NCBI RefSeq assembly: GCF_900112605.1
Contig: NZ_FOMJ01000001.1
Location: 210,577 to 274,576 of the forward strand
Direction of reading: 5' to 3'
DNA from: Thiohalospira halophila DSM 15071
Lineage (GTDB): Bacteria > Pseudomonadota > Gammaproteobacteria > Thiohalospirales > Thiohalospiraceae
DNA length: 64,000 nt
Made by a program: the position numbers and the translations under genes. The notes under the pieces are model-generated. The model was not told the DNA's origin. It did not search any database and saw nothing but the letters and a program-made list of their open reading frames with translations. Numbering within the stretch: the first letter of the stretch is position 1; every line of letters starts with the position of its first letter. Below are positions 1-7,155 of the stretch, one piece after another.

Positions 1-342
1 CGTAAAAAGGCAGGCCGTGCGGTCCAGCACCGTCTGTGCCCCGGCATCGATGGCGAGATCGCGCTCGTCCCTCACCGCCCGGCGGAAGTTGCGCGCCAGC
101 CAGTCCCGCGCGGCGCGCGCACGGACCGGGGTTGCCGTGGCGTGTTCCGGCAACCCGGCGACCGCCCACGGTACGACGACCCGCGCCCGGGAAGGGGCGG
201 CAAAGGGATCCGCCTGGACGTGGTCGATGGACAGGGTGAAGCGGTCGAAGGCGTGGCGGCCGGCGATGTCCTTGTAGGCCTTGTAGCCCTTGCCGTCGAT
301 GCGGTGGAGCGTGTTCTCGAGTTCGTGCGGATTGTTTCCCAT
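1..342 (-). CDS. ABC-class predicted ATPase, N-terminal part (runs off window)
   Basis: The first 114 codons of a gene that leaves the window at base 1. ATG is at 342-340 on the minus strand and the frame has no stop. The visible protein has the opening typical of the COG3044 (predicted ABC-class ATPase) family: LHRIDGKGYKAYKDI near residues 12-26 and DHVQADPFAAPSRARV near 42-57. Members are large soluble P-loop proteins of unclear role; the Walker motifs would lie beyond the window. It is divergent from the hicBA pair to its right. The family call rests only on this N-terminus. Confidence 0.72.
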   Translation of the reverse strand, partial: MGNNPHELENTLHRIDGKGYKAYKDIAGRHAFDRFTLSIDHVQADPFAAPSRARVVVPWAVAGLPEHATATPVRARAARDWLARNFRRAVRDERDLAIDAGAQTVLDRTACLFT

Positions 343-459
343 GGGATCACCGTAACCTTCAGGGATATCAGCCGGAAAGCACTCGCTGTTCCAGCCGCTG
401 ATGCCCCTCTATACTGGCGGAGTTCGGATGAGTCTTACCGTGCCCGGAGAGAGAGCGGA

Positions 460-687
460 ATGAGTACTAACAGGCAGCTAACCGCAGTGATCGAGAAAGA
501 AGATGACGTCTACGTGGCATTCTGTCCCGAAGTCGATATCGTCAGCCAGGGGGAGAGCATCGAGTCTGCCCGAGCCAATCTGCGAGAGGCGCTGGAGCTG
601 TTTTTCGAGGGGGCTCCCGAAGAAGAGGTCCGGGGGCGGTTTCACGAGGATATCTTCGTGACCAGCGTAGGCGTGGCTGTTGGGTAA
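460..687 (+). CDS. hicB: HicB-family antitoxin
   Basis: A 75-residue protein with the HicB partial RNase-H-like fold: an N-terminal strand pattern (TAVIEKEDDVYVAFCPEV), the D-x-x-S-Q-G-E-S turn and a helix rich in AREALELFFE. HicB antitoxins bind and neutralise HicA mRNA interferases. ATG at 460 follows GAGAGAGCGG; a longer frame opens upstream but has no family similarity. The gene overlaps hicA by 8 bp, so translation is probably coupled. The order is antitoxin first, common in this subgroup. No C-terminal DNA-binding domain is visible, so self-repression would need another factor. Confidence 0.85.
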   Translation: MSTNRQLTAVIEKEDDVYVAFCPEVDIVSQGESIESARANLREALELFFEGAPEEEVRGRFHEDIFVTSVGVAVG

Positions 688-904
688 GCTCAGGCCGCTG
701 TCGGGGAAACAGGTCATGGCGATCCTGGCCAAGCACGGGTTCGAGGAGGTGCGTCGGCGAGGAAGCCATGTACTCATGCAGAAACAGGACGAAGGAGGGA
801 CGACAACCATCCCCGTGCCGGACCACAAGGAACTCAAGATCGGGACGATGCAGTCCATCGTGCGACAGTCCGGGCTGCCCCGAGCCGAGTTCGAGCAGGA
901 TTGA
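680..904 (+). CDS. hicA: HicA-family mRNA interferase toxin
   Basis: A 74-residue double-stranded-RNA-binding-fold toxin. KPLSGKxVxxIL-type opening (here LRPLSGKQVMAILAKHGFE) is followed by RRRGSHVLM, where His30 is the expected catalytic histidine, and then TTTIPVPDHKELKIGT, the typical C-terminal half. HicA cleaves mRNA and is neutralised by HicB. The start is a TTG at 680 inside the hicB 3' end; no ATG gives the full domain. Length and key residue are intact, so an active toxin is plausible. Confidence 0.87.
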   Translation: MGKLRPLSGKQVMAILAKHGFEEVRRRGSHVLMQKQDEGGTTTIPVPDHKELKIGTMQSIVRQSGLPRAEFEQD

Positions 905-918
905 TAGCAAGAACTCTG

Positions 919-947
919 TTGTTCACGCCGTGAACATATGCTCCAAT
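919..947 (+). promoter_or_regulatory. Promoter with palindromic operator, EPS-regulator type
   Basis: TTGTTC (919-924), a 17-bp spacer and TCCAAT (942-947) look like weak -35 and -10 boxes. The palindrome GTTCACGCCGTGAAC (921-935) overlaps the -35 box and the spacer. The same geometry recurs at 16580-16608 and 17548-17576, each time upstream of a MarR-type EPS regulator, so this is probably the autoregulatory operator. Confidence 0.6.
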
Positions 948-981
948 ACCCCCTCGACGGCCCCGGTACAGCCGGGGCCGG

Positions 982-3081
982 TTGCTTGGTAACCAACGGG
1001 AATCGGCCTTGGCGCTGGACGAGATCGCCTACAAGCTCCTGGTGCGGCTGGCCGAGCGGCCGGCGCTGACCCAGCGGCAGCTGGCGGGAGAGGTGGGGCT
1101 GTCGGTGGGCAAGACCCACAACGTCCTGCGCGAACTGGTGGCTGCGGGGCTGGTGGAGGCCGGCGACGCGCGCCGGCGCACCGGCACCGCCGGCTACCGC
1201 CTGACCCCGCAGGGGCGGCAGGAGAAGAGCCGGCAGACGCTGGGCTTCCTCCGCCGCAAGCGCGCCGAGTTCGAGGCCCTGCGCGCCGAGATCCACGACC
1301 TCTGGTCCCAGGCACCCGATTCCCCCGACCCATTCACCGGATTACCCACACGGACGGCAAGCACCATGGCACATTCCCTCATCGCTCCCCACGGCGGCTC
1401 CCTGGTGGACCGCATGCTCGACGACGCGGCGGCCGAGACCGAGCGGCGCGGCTCCCAGGACTACCCGGGCTGGACGCTGACCCACCGGCAGGCCTGCGAC
1501 CTGGAGCTGCTCATCACCGGCGCCTTCTCGCCGCTCATCGGCTTCATGACCCGCGCCGACTACGAGACGGTGCGCGATGACATGCGCCTGGCCGACGGCA
1601 CCCTGTGGCCCATGCCCATCACCCTGGACGTGTCCGAGGCTTTCGCCGAGAAGCTGAGCGAGGGCGACCGCATCGCCCTGCGGGACGAGGAGGGCGCCCC
1701 GGTGGCGGTGATGGATGTCCACGACATCTACCGCCCCCGCAAGGACCGCGAGGCGGAGGCCATCTTCGGCGCCGACGACCGCGCCCACCCGGCGGTGGCC
1801 TACCTCCACGACGAGGCCGGCCCGGTCTATCTCGGTGGCCCGGTCTACGGGGTGGAGCCGCCGGTCCACTACGACTTCAAGCACCTGCGCTACACCCCGG
1901 CGGAGATGCGCGCCCACTTCCAGAAGCTGGGCTGGTCCCGCGTGGTCGCCTTCCAGACCCGCAACCCCATGCACCGCGCCCACCAGGAGCTCACCTACCG
2001 GGCGGCGCAGCAGGTGGAGGCCAACCTCCTCATCCACCCCGTGGTGGGCATGACCAAGCCCGGCGACATCGACCACTACACCCGGGTGCGCTGCTACGAA
2101 CACCTGCTGGAGCGCTACCCGGAGCAGACCACCGCCCTGGCGCTGCTGCCCCTGGCCATGCGCATGGGCGGCCCGCGCGAGGCGCTGTGGCACGCCATCA
2201 TCCGCAAGAACTACGGCTGCACCCACCTCATCGTCGGCCGCGACCATGCCGGGCCGGGCAAGAACTCCGCCGGCGAGGACTTCTACGGCGCCTACGACGC
2301 CCAGGACCTGGTGACACGCCACGCCGACGAGCTGGGCATCGAGATGGTGCCCTTCCAGATGATGGTCTTCGTGGAGGAGCGCGGGCAGTACTTCCCCGCC
2401 GACGAGGTGGGCGAGGACGAGAACGTCCTCTCCCTCTCCGGCACCGAGCTGCGCCGCCGCCTCAAGGAGGGCGTGGATATCCCCGAGTGGTTCTCCTACC
2501 CCGAGGTGGTCAAGGAGCTGCGCCGGACCTACCCGCCGCGCCACCGCCAGGGGCTCACGCTCTTCTTCACCGGCCTCTCCGGCTCCGGCAAGTCCACCGT
2601 CGCCCGGGCCATCCAGGCCAAGCTCATGGAGATGGGCGACCGCCCCGTGACCCTGCTGGACGGCGACATCGTCCGCCGCAACCTCTCCAGCGAGCTGACC
2701 TTCTCCAAGGAGCACCGCGATCTCAACATCCAGCGGATCGGCTTCGTGGCCTCGGAGATCACCAAGAACGGCGGCATCGCCATCTGCGCCCCCATCGCCC
2801 CCTACGCCGCCACGCGGCAGAAGGTCCGGCGGATGATCGAGGCCGAGGGCGGCTTCCTGGAGGTCCACGTGGCCACGCCGCTGGAGGTCTGCGAGCAGCG
2901 CGACCGCAAGGGCCTCTACGCCAAGGCCCGCACCGGCGAGATCCCCGAGTTCACCGGGATCTCCGACCCCTACGAGGCGCCGGAAGAGCCGGAGCTGCGC
3001 ATCGACACCGCGACCATGACCCCGGACGAGGCGGCCCACAAGGCCATCCTCAAGCTGGAGAGCCTGGGCTTTATCCGCTAA
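982..3081 (+). CDS. sat-cysC: EPS-associated MarR-type regulator fused to ATP sulfurylase/APS kinase
   Basis: One open frame with three parts. Residues 1-115 resemble the EPS-associated MarR-family regulators (winged helix; TQRQLAGEVGLSVGKTHNVL) and match the separate regulator at 17667. Residue 129 onward (ATG at 1366) is ATP sulfurylase with QTRNPMHRAHQE and GRDHAGPG. From about residue 522 comes APS kinase with Walker A GLSGSGKST and DGDIVRRNLSSEL. Together the enzyme domains turn sulfate and ATP into PAPS, the sulfotransferase donor. No stop separates regulator and enzyme; there is no good ribosome site before 1366. The start could be TTG at 982 or TTG at 1009 (MALDEIAYKLL). Either a true fusion or two genes with internal initiation. 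Confidence 0.82.
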   Translation: MLGNQRESALALDEIAYKLLVRLAERPALTQRQLAGEVGLSVGKTHNVLRELVAAGLVEAGDARRRTGTAGYRLTPQGRQEKSRQTLGFLRRKRAEFEALRAEIHDLWSQAPDSPDPFTGLPTRTASTMAHSLIAPHGGSLVDRMLDDAAAETERRGSQDYPGWTLTHRQACDLELLITGAFSPLIGFMTRADYETVRDDMRLADGTLWPMPITLDVSEAFAEKLSEGDRIALRDEEGAPVAVMDVHDIYRPRKDREAEAIFGADDRAHPAVAYLHDEAGPVYLGGPVYGVEPPVHYDFKHLRYTPAEMRAHFQKLGWSRVVAFQTRNPMHRAHQELTYRAAQQVEANLLIHPVVGMTKPGDIDHYTRVRCYEHLLERYPEQTTALALLPLAMRMGGPREALWHAIIRKNYGCTHLIVGRDHAGPGKNSAGEDFYGAYDAQDLVTRHADELGIEMVPFQMMVFVEERGQYFPADEVGEDENVLSLSGTELRRRLKEGVDIPEWFSYPEVVKELRRTYPPRHRQGLTLFFTGLSGSGKSTVARAIQAKLMEMGDRPVTLLDGDIVRRNLSSELTFSKEHRDLNIQRIGFVASEITKNGGIAICAPIAPYAATRQKVRRMIEAEGGFLEVHVATPLEVCEQRDRKGLYAKARTGEIPEFTGISDPYEAPEEPELRIDTATMTPDEAAHKAILKLESLGFIR

Positions 3082-3107
3082 AAGTTCTTTGAGTGGAGAG
3101 AGCAGTG

Positions 3108-3272
3108 ATGCGTACCACCTACGATGAAGCCGACGACATCCTTACGGTGCATCTCTCGGAGAAGCCGATAGCCCGTGAGTGTTCGCAGGAGTTGTGTCGC
3201 GGTCTACGAGGGCTTCCCCCGTCCTCCGTGACGGTTGAAGCCCTCGGACACAACCAGCCCGAGTCCCGATAG
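3108..3272 (+). pseudogene. DUF2283-type small gene, 5' part, interrupted
   Basis: ATG at 3108 follows GGAGAG. The first 27 residues (RTTYDEADDILTVHLSEKP, then IARECSQ) match the opening of DUF2283-family proteins, of unknown function and often near TA genes. After codon 27 or so the frame reads into unrelated sequence and stops at 3272. A fitting 3' part (SEVVILEASKQGAWPLL) lies at 4885-4962, beyond the IscB element, so the element probably split this gene. Confidence 0.6.
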
Positions 3273-3455
3273 GGGCTATGGTCGATCGGAATACATAGGC
3301 ACTCCGGGGTGCTCTTCCAGCTCCGGACCCTGCGGGCAGGGATCATGAGACCGAAGGACCGTGAGGGTCGAAGGTCTCTGCCGAAAACCCGGTCGGCCCT
3401 GGGCGAGGAAGCCTGAACCGGCTCTTTGGAGCCGAGACGATGAGGTAACTCATCC
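3191..3455 (+). ncRNA. Probable omega RNA (HEARO-type) of IscB
   Basis: The 265 bases directly before iscB have no plausible gene but rich structure. GTTGTGTC (3191-3198) pairs with GACACAAC (3247-3254), GAGGGCTTC (3208-3216) with GAAGCCCTC (3237-3245), and CCGTC (3219-3223) with GACGG (3230-3234). Near the end GGCTC-TTTG-GAGCC (3420-3433) and GATGAG-GTAA-CTCATC (3439-3454) form hairpins, the last ending 2 bases before the iscB ATG. Position and size fit known IscB guide RNAs; the guide would be the flank just 5' of about 3191, inside the broken DUF2283 gene. Structure is seen; function is inferred. Confidence 0.55.
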
Positions 3456-4802
3456 ATGCAGCAACAGCGCGTGTTCGTGCAGGGCCGAGAGGGCTCACCC
3501 CTCATGCCCTGCCATCCGGCTCGGGCCAGACGCCTCCTCCGAGTGGGTCGGGCGAAGGTGGTCCGGCGCGTCCCTTTCACGGTCCGCCTGATCGACCGGG
3601 ACCAGAAAGACTCCGCCGTCCAGCCGGTGAGTCTGCGCCTCGACCCGGGGGCAAGGACGACCGGGGTGGCCCTGGTCGCCGAAGGCGGCCGGGGCGCCCG
3701 GGCCGTCTGGGCAGCGGAGCTCACCCACCGGAGCCAGAGCATCCGGTCAAGGCTCACCGACCGGCGGATGTACCGCCGGGGCCGGCGCAGCCGCAAGACC
3801 CGGCACCGGCCACCACGGCTCCAGAACCGCGCCCGGCCCAAGGGATGGCTCCCGCCTTCGCTCCAGTCCCGGGTGGACAACACCCGGACCTGGGCCGAGC
3901 GGCTGGCCTGTCGAGCGCCGGTCAGCACCGTGGTCGTGGAGACCACCCGCTTCGATGTCCACGCCCTGTCGGCGGGGAAACCGCTGGCCGGGGTGGAGTA
4001 CCAGCAGGGCACCCTCCAGGGTTGGGAGCTGCGGGAATACCTGCTCCACCGTCACGGGCACACCTGCGCCTACTGCCAGGGCGAGAGTCGGGACCCGGTG
4101 CTTGAAGTCGAACATGTCCACCCCCGGTCCCGGGGCGGCTCTAACCGGGTCGCCAACCTCGTCATCGCCTGCCAGACCTGCAACACCGCCAAGGGGAACC
4201 GCACCCCCGGCGAGTGGGCGGTTGCCCTGGGTAGAACGAAGTTCGACCAGGCCCGGGCGAAGACCGCCCCGGCCATCGAGGCCGGAAAGCCATCCAGCTT
4301 GCGGGACGCCGCCGCCATGAATGCCTCCCGGTATGCCGTGGGCCGGGCCGTAAAGACCCTGGGCCTGCCCGTGACCTTCACCAGCGGCGGCCGGACCAAG
4401 GCCAACCGGAGTAGTCAGGGCTACCGCAAGGCCCACTGGATCGATGCGGCCTGCGTCGGCCCGGCCGGCGACTCGGTCCATCTGGATCCGAACGCCCCGG
4501 TCCTGTCCATCACGGCCACCGGCCGAGGACAGCGACGGGTCACCAAGCCCGACCGCTATGGCTTTCCTCGCGGGGCCGCCGGGCGCGTGAAGCGTGTCCA
4601 GGGGCTGCAGACCGGCGACCGGGTGCGGGCCGTGGTGCCCACCGGGAAGTATCGAGGAAGCCATGTGGGTCGCGTGGCCGGCGTCCGGGCCGATGGCCGA
4701 ATGGACGTAGCCACGACCCGCCAGAAGTTCACGACCACGGCGGCCCGGCTGGCCCGCCTCCAGGCCGCCGATGGCTACCACTACGAAGGCGCTGGCTTGT
4801 GA
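3456..4802 (+). CDS. iscB: IscB RNA-guided endonuclease
   Basis: A 448-residue IscB, the ancestor-like relative of Cas9. In order: PLMP domain (SPLMPCHPARARRLLRVGRA, residues 14-33), RuvC-I with Asp63 in RLDPGARTTGVAL, an arginine-rich bridge helix (RRMYRRGRRSRKTRHR, near 103-118), RuvC-II Glu in VVVETTRFD, an HNH module with CAYC, VEHVHPRSRGG and ACQTCN, RuvC-III Asp in HWIDAACVG, and a C-terminal domain (LQTGDRVRAVVPTGKYRG). All catalytic residues seem present and length is normal, so it is probably active. IscB cuts DNA chosen by the 5' guide of its omega RNA. ATG at 3456 directly follows the RNA's last hairpin. Confidence 0.92.
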   Translation: MQQQRVFVQGREGSPLMPCHPARARRLLRVGRAKVVRRVPFTVRLIDRDQKDSAVQPVSLRLDPGARTTGVALVAEGGRGARAVWAAELTHRSQSIRSRLTDRRMYRRGRRSRKTRHRPPRLQNRARPKGWLPPSLQSRVDNTRTWAERLACRAPVSTVVVETTRFDVHALSAGKPLAGVEYQQGTLQGWELREYLLHRHGHTCAYCQGESRDPVLEVEHVHPRSRGGSNRVANLVIACQTCNTAKGNRTPGEWAVALGRTKFDQARAKTAPAIEAGKPSSLRDAAAMNASRYAVGRAVKTLGLPVTFTSGGRTKANRSSQGYRKAHWIDAACVGPAGDSVHLDPNAPVLSITATGRGQRRVTKPDRYGFPRGAAGRVKRVQGLQTGDRVRAVVPTGKYRGSHVGRVAGVRADGRMDVATTRQKFTTTAARLARLQAADGYHYEGAGL

Positions 4803-4862
4803 CCGACCGCGACGAGACACCCCCCAGCGAACGACCTCCTGCGCCGCAACGCTTGCCGATCG

Positions 4863-4880
4863 GTCGGCGGGTCCGCCGAC
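4863..4880. repeat. Perfect hairpin near the right end of the IscB element
   Basis: GTCGGCGG, GT, CCGCCGAC: an 8-bp perfect stem 61 bases after the iscB stop. Subterminal hairpins of this sort are TnpA binding sites in IS200/IS605 elements, so this may mark the right end. Confidence 0.4.
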
Positions 4881-4884
4881 TTCC

Positions 4885-4962
4885 TTGTCGGCGTCCGAGG
4901 TCGTCATCCTCGAGGCCTCCAAGCAGGGGGCATGGCCGCTTCTGCGCTCCGAAGTTGCTTGA
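4885..4962 (+). pseudogene. DUF2283-type small gene, 3' remainder
   Basis: The frame ending in TGA at 4960-4962 reads SASEVVILEASKQGAWPLL and a short tail, which resembles the C-terminal strand and end of DUF2283 proteins. It has no start of its own. Together with the 5' part at 3108 it reconstitutes one small gene interrupted by the IscB element; a few middle codons may be missing or altered. Confidence 0.42.
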
Positions 4963-6419
4963 ATCGCGATTCAGATAGAGGCCCGGATATCGCGCACACC
5001 ACCGCCCTCCAGCCGGTGATCCTCGCCGGCGGTGCCGGCACCCGGCTGTGGCCGCTCTCCCGGGCGGACCATCCCAAGCTCTTCCTGCGGCTGGACGGGG
5101 CCCAGAGCCCCTTCCAGGCCACGGTGCGCCGACTGGAGGGGCTGGATGCCGCCCCGCCGATTGTCGTCTGCAATGCCGCCCACCGCTTCCTGGTGGCCGA
5201 GCAGCTGGAGGCCATCGGGGTTACCGCCGCGGCCGTCCTGCTGGAGCCGGAGGGGCGGAACACGGCCCCGGCTGTCGCCCTGGCGGCCCTGCACGCCCGT
5301 GCAGACGGGGTGGATCCCGTTCTCCTGGCCCTGCCCGCCGACCATCGCATGGACCATCCCGCCGGCTTCCGGGCCGCGGTCCCAGCGGCGGGACGAGCGG
5401 CGGCGGAGGGCGGCTTGGTGACCTTCGGCGTCCCGCCCACCCGGCCGGAGCCCGGTTTCGGGTATATCCGCCCCGGGCTGGATGAGGGCGGGGCGGTGCG
5501 GTCGGTGGCCGAATTCCGGGAGAAGCCCGACCCGGCCACGGCCGCCGCCCTGGTGGAGGCCGGCGGCTGGTACTGGAACAGCGGGATCTTCGCCTTCCGC
5601 GCCAGCGCCTATCTCGTCGAGCTGGACCGCCACGCCCCGGCGGTGGCCCGCGCCTGCCGCGCCGCCATGGCCGGTTCCCGGGCCGATTTCGGCTTCCTGC
5701 GGCCCGAGGAGGGTGCCTTCCGCGATGGCCCCACGGCCTCGGTGGACCGTGCCCTCATGGAGCGCACCGACCGGGCCCGGATGATCCCGCTGGAAGGGCC
5801 GTGGTCCGCCGGCTGGGGCGACATCGGCTCCTGGGAGGCCCTGACGGGGCTCAATCAACCGGATGGGGCGGACAATGTCGCCACCGGCGACACCCGGCTC
5901 CGGGACTGCCGGGGGAGCCGGGTCCACGCCGAGAGCCGCCTGGTGGCCGCCATCGGCATCGAAGGGCTGGTGGTGGCCGAGACCGCCGACGCCGTGCTGG
6001 TGGCCCCCCGGGCGCGGGCCGAGGAGGCCGCGGCCATCGTGGCCGGGCTCCGAGCGGAGGGGCGCCCCGAGGCCGACCACCACCCGCGGGTCCACCGCCC
6101 CTGGGGCCGGGCCGAGACCCTGGCGGCCGGGGAGCGCTTCCGGGTCAAGCGGCTGGAGGTCCGGCCGGGGGCCGCGCTGTCCCTCCAGCGCCACCACCAC
6201 CGCGCCGAGCACTGGACCGTGGTCCACGGAACCGCCCGCGTCCACCTGGACGGCGCGACCTTCGACCTGGGCGAGGACCAGTCCACCTACATCCCCGTGG
6301 GCGCCACGCACCGGCTGGAGAATCCCGGCCCCGACCCCCTGGAGGTGGTGGAGACCCAGACCGGCAGCTACCTGGACGAGGACGACATCATCCGGCTGGA
6401 AGCGGGGCTTCCCGGCTGA
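4932..6419 (+). CDS. manC: Mannose-1-phosphate guanylyltransferase/mannose-6-phosphate isomerase
   Basis: A bifunctional sugar enzyme making GDP-mannose from mannose-1-phosphate and GTP, with a type II phosphomannose isomerase domain. The nucleotidyltransferase signature LAGGAGTRLWPLSR is at residues 31-44, FREKPD near 195-200 and WNSGIF near 216. The C-terminal cupin carries HRPWGRAE, a metal-site-like SLQRHHHRAEHW and VVETQTGSYL. The usual EDRYGR end is replaced by LEAGLPG. ATG at 4932 lies inside the DUF2283 remnant and lacks a well-spaced ribosome site; TTG at 4959 is an alternative. Product likely feeds the polysaccharide locus. Confidence 0.88.
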   Translation: MAASALRSCLNRDSDRGPDIAHTTALQPVILAGGAGTRLWPLSRADHPKLFLRLDGAQSPFQATVRRLEGLDAAPPIVVCNAAHRFLVAEQLEAIGVTAAAVLLEPEGRNTAPAVALAALHARADGVDPVLLALPADHRMDHPAGFRAAVPAAGRAAAEGGLVTFGVPPTRPEPGFGYIRPGLDEGGAVRSVAEFREKPDPATAAALVEAGGWYWNSGIFAFRASAYLVELDRHAPAVARACRAAMAGSRADFGFLRPEEGAFRDGPTASVDRALMERTDRARMIPLEGPWSAGWGDIGSWEALTGLNQPDGADNVATGDTRLRDCRGSRVHAESRLVAAIGIEGLVVAETADAVLVAPRARAEEAAAIVAGLRAEGRPEADHHPRVHRPWGRAETLAAGERFRVKRLEVRPGAALSLQRHHHRAEHWTVVHGTARVHLDGATFDLGEDQSTYIPVGATHRLENPGPDPLEVVETQTGSYLDEDDIIRLEAGLPG

Positions 6420-6495
6420 AGAAGGTTATCGGAGTGTACAGGCCGACCGGTAGATGGGGTGCTATTATCGGGAACATACGGAGTGCCGGAGGGTG

Positions 6496-6660
6496 ATGAT
6501 GGATAGCCAGAAGCAAGTCCATCAGGAACTGGTGCAGAACCGGGAGGCGGAGAGCGCCTTGTGGGACAGGCTGATGGCTGCCAAGTCGGCATCCGCTGGC
6601 CGTAGCAAGGAAGCCATTGATGCGGGCCTGTCAGATGAACGCGAGAGCTGGGACTGTTAA
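6496..6660 (+). CDS. Small hypothetical protein
   Basis: A 54-residue charged, probably helical protein (MMDSQKQVHQELVQNREAES at the start, C-terminal GLSDERESWDC). GGAGGG at 6488-6493 is a good ribosome site for ATG at 6496 or 6499. No family recognised. Its size and place next to a CopG-type gene would fit a TA-related protein, but nothing in the sequence proves it. It converges with the minus-strand antitoxin downstream. Confidence 0.4.
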   Translation: MMDSQKQVHQELVQNREAESALWDRLMAAKSASAGRSKEAIDAGLSDERESWDC

Positions 6661-6682
6661 CCGGGATGAGAGCTGAACATCC

Positions 6683-6988
6683 TCATTCCTCGTGCTGAGG
6701 AACGGGTTTTTCGGCCGACAGGTCCTTTAAGCCCCCCGAGACGTATTTGTGAAGGATGCTCGCCACCAGGGTCTGATAGGGGAGCCCTTCCTCCAGCGCC
6801 CGGCGCTGGAGAGCATTCAGATCGCGGCTGGACAGCCGGATGTTGATACGCCGGTCCTTGCGGAAGGTCGCTTCAGCGTCCGCGGCCAGAGAACGCCGAC
6901 GATCTTCGTCCAGATCGGACTGTAGTTCCTCGTTCTCGAAGGCCTCCAGCAAGGCCTGCTCTTCCTGATCCAGGTTTGGCTCGCTCAT
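6683..6988 (-). CDS. CopG/BrnA-like ribbon-helix-helix antitoxin, no partner seen
   Basis: A 101-residue protein with an acidic N-terminal half and a C-terminal ribbon-helix-helix: RINIRLSSRDLNALQRRALE then GLPYQTLVASILHKYVSG. This is the CopG/BrnA-like antitoxin pattern, related to the protein at 62514. ATG at 6988 has GGAGGTAAT just upstream. BrnA-type antitoxins neutralise BrnT ribonuclease toxins and repress their operons, but no brnT-like gene lies upstream; the next gene is a divergent ATPase. It therefore seems to be an orphan antitoxin. Confidence 0.75.
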   Translation of the reverse strand: MSEPNLDQEEQALLEAFENEELQSDLDEDRRRSLAADAEATFRKDRRINIRLSSRDLNALQRRALEEGLPYQTLVASILHKYVSGGLKDLSAEKPVPQHEE

Positions 6989-7155
6989 ATTACCTCCTGA
7001 GATACCGTCGCGTGGCCTTTTAGTCCGAATGATGGACGCCGGGAAGTTATCTGTCATGGGACATAGCGATAGCAGATGCGTGCCTGGCAGCGACCGGGTT
7101 CTCACGGCGCGCCCAGCGGGGTGATAATGACCGCTTTCCCCAACGGACACCGAGC

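Larger units (their letters stand above)
3191..4884 (+). mobile_element. IscB-type IS200/IS605-like element without tnpA
   Basis: Approximate limits of an inserted unit holding the omega RNA region and iscB. The left boundary is set by the point where DUF2283 homology stops and a long inverted repeat starts; the right boundary by a perfect hairpin GTCGGCGG-GT-CCGCCGAC (4863-4880) and the return of DUF2283-like coding sequence. No Y1 transposase gene is present, so movement would need TnpA in trans. Exact ends cannot be fixed without an empty site. Confidence 0.5.

Noticed and set aside
1342-3039. Long minus-strand open frame (565 codons) opposite the Sat-CysC gene
   Set aside because: Its protein is low-complexity (V, G, L, H, A-rich) and shows no domain; it is the antisense of a clear, motif-rich enzyme and results from high GC.
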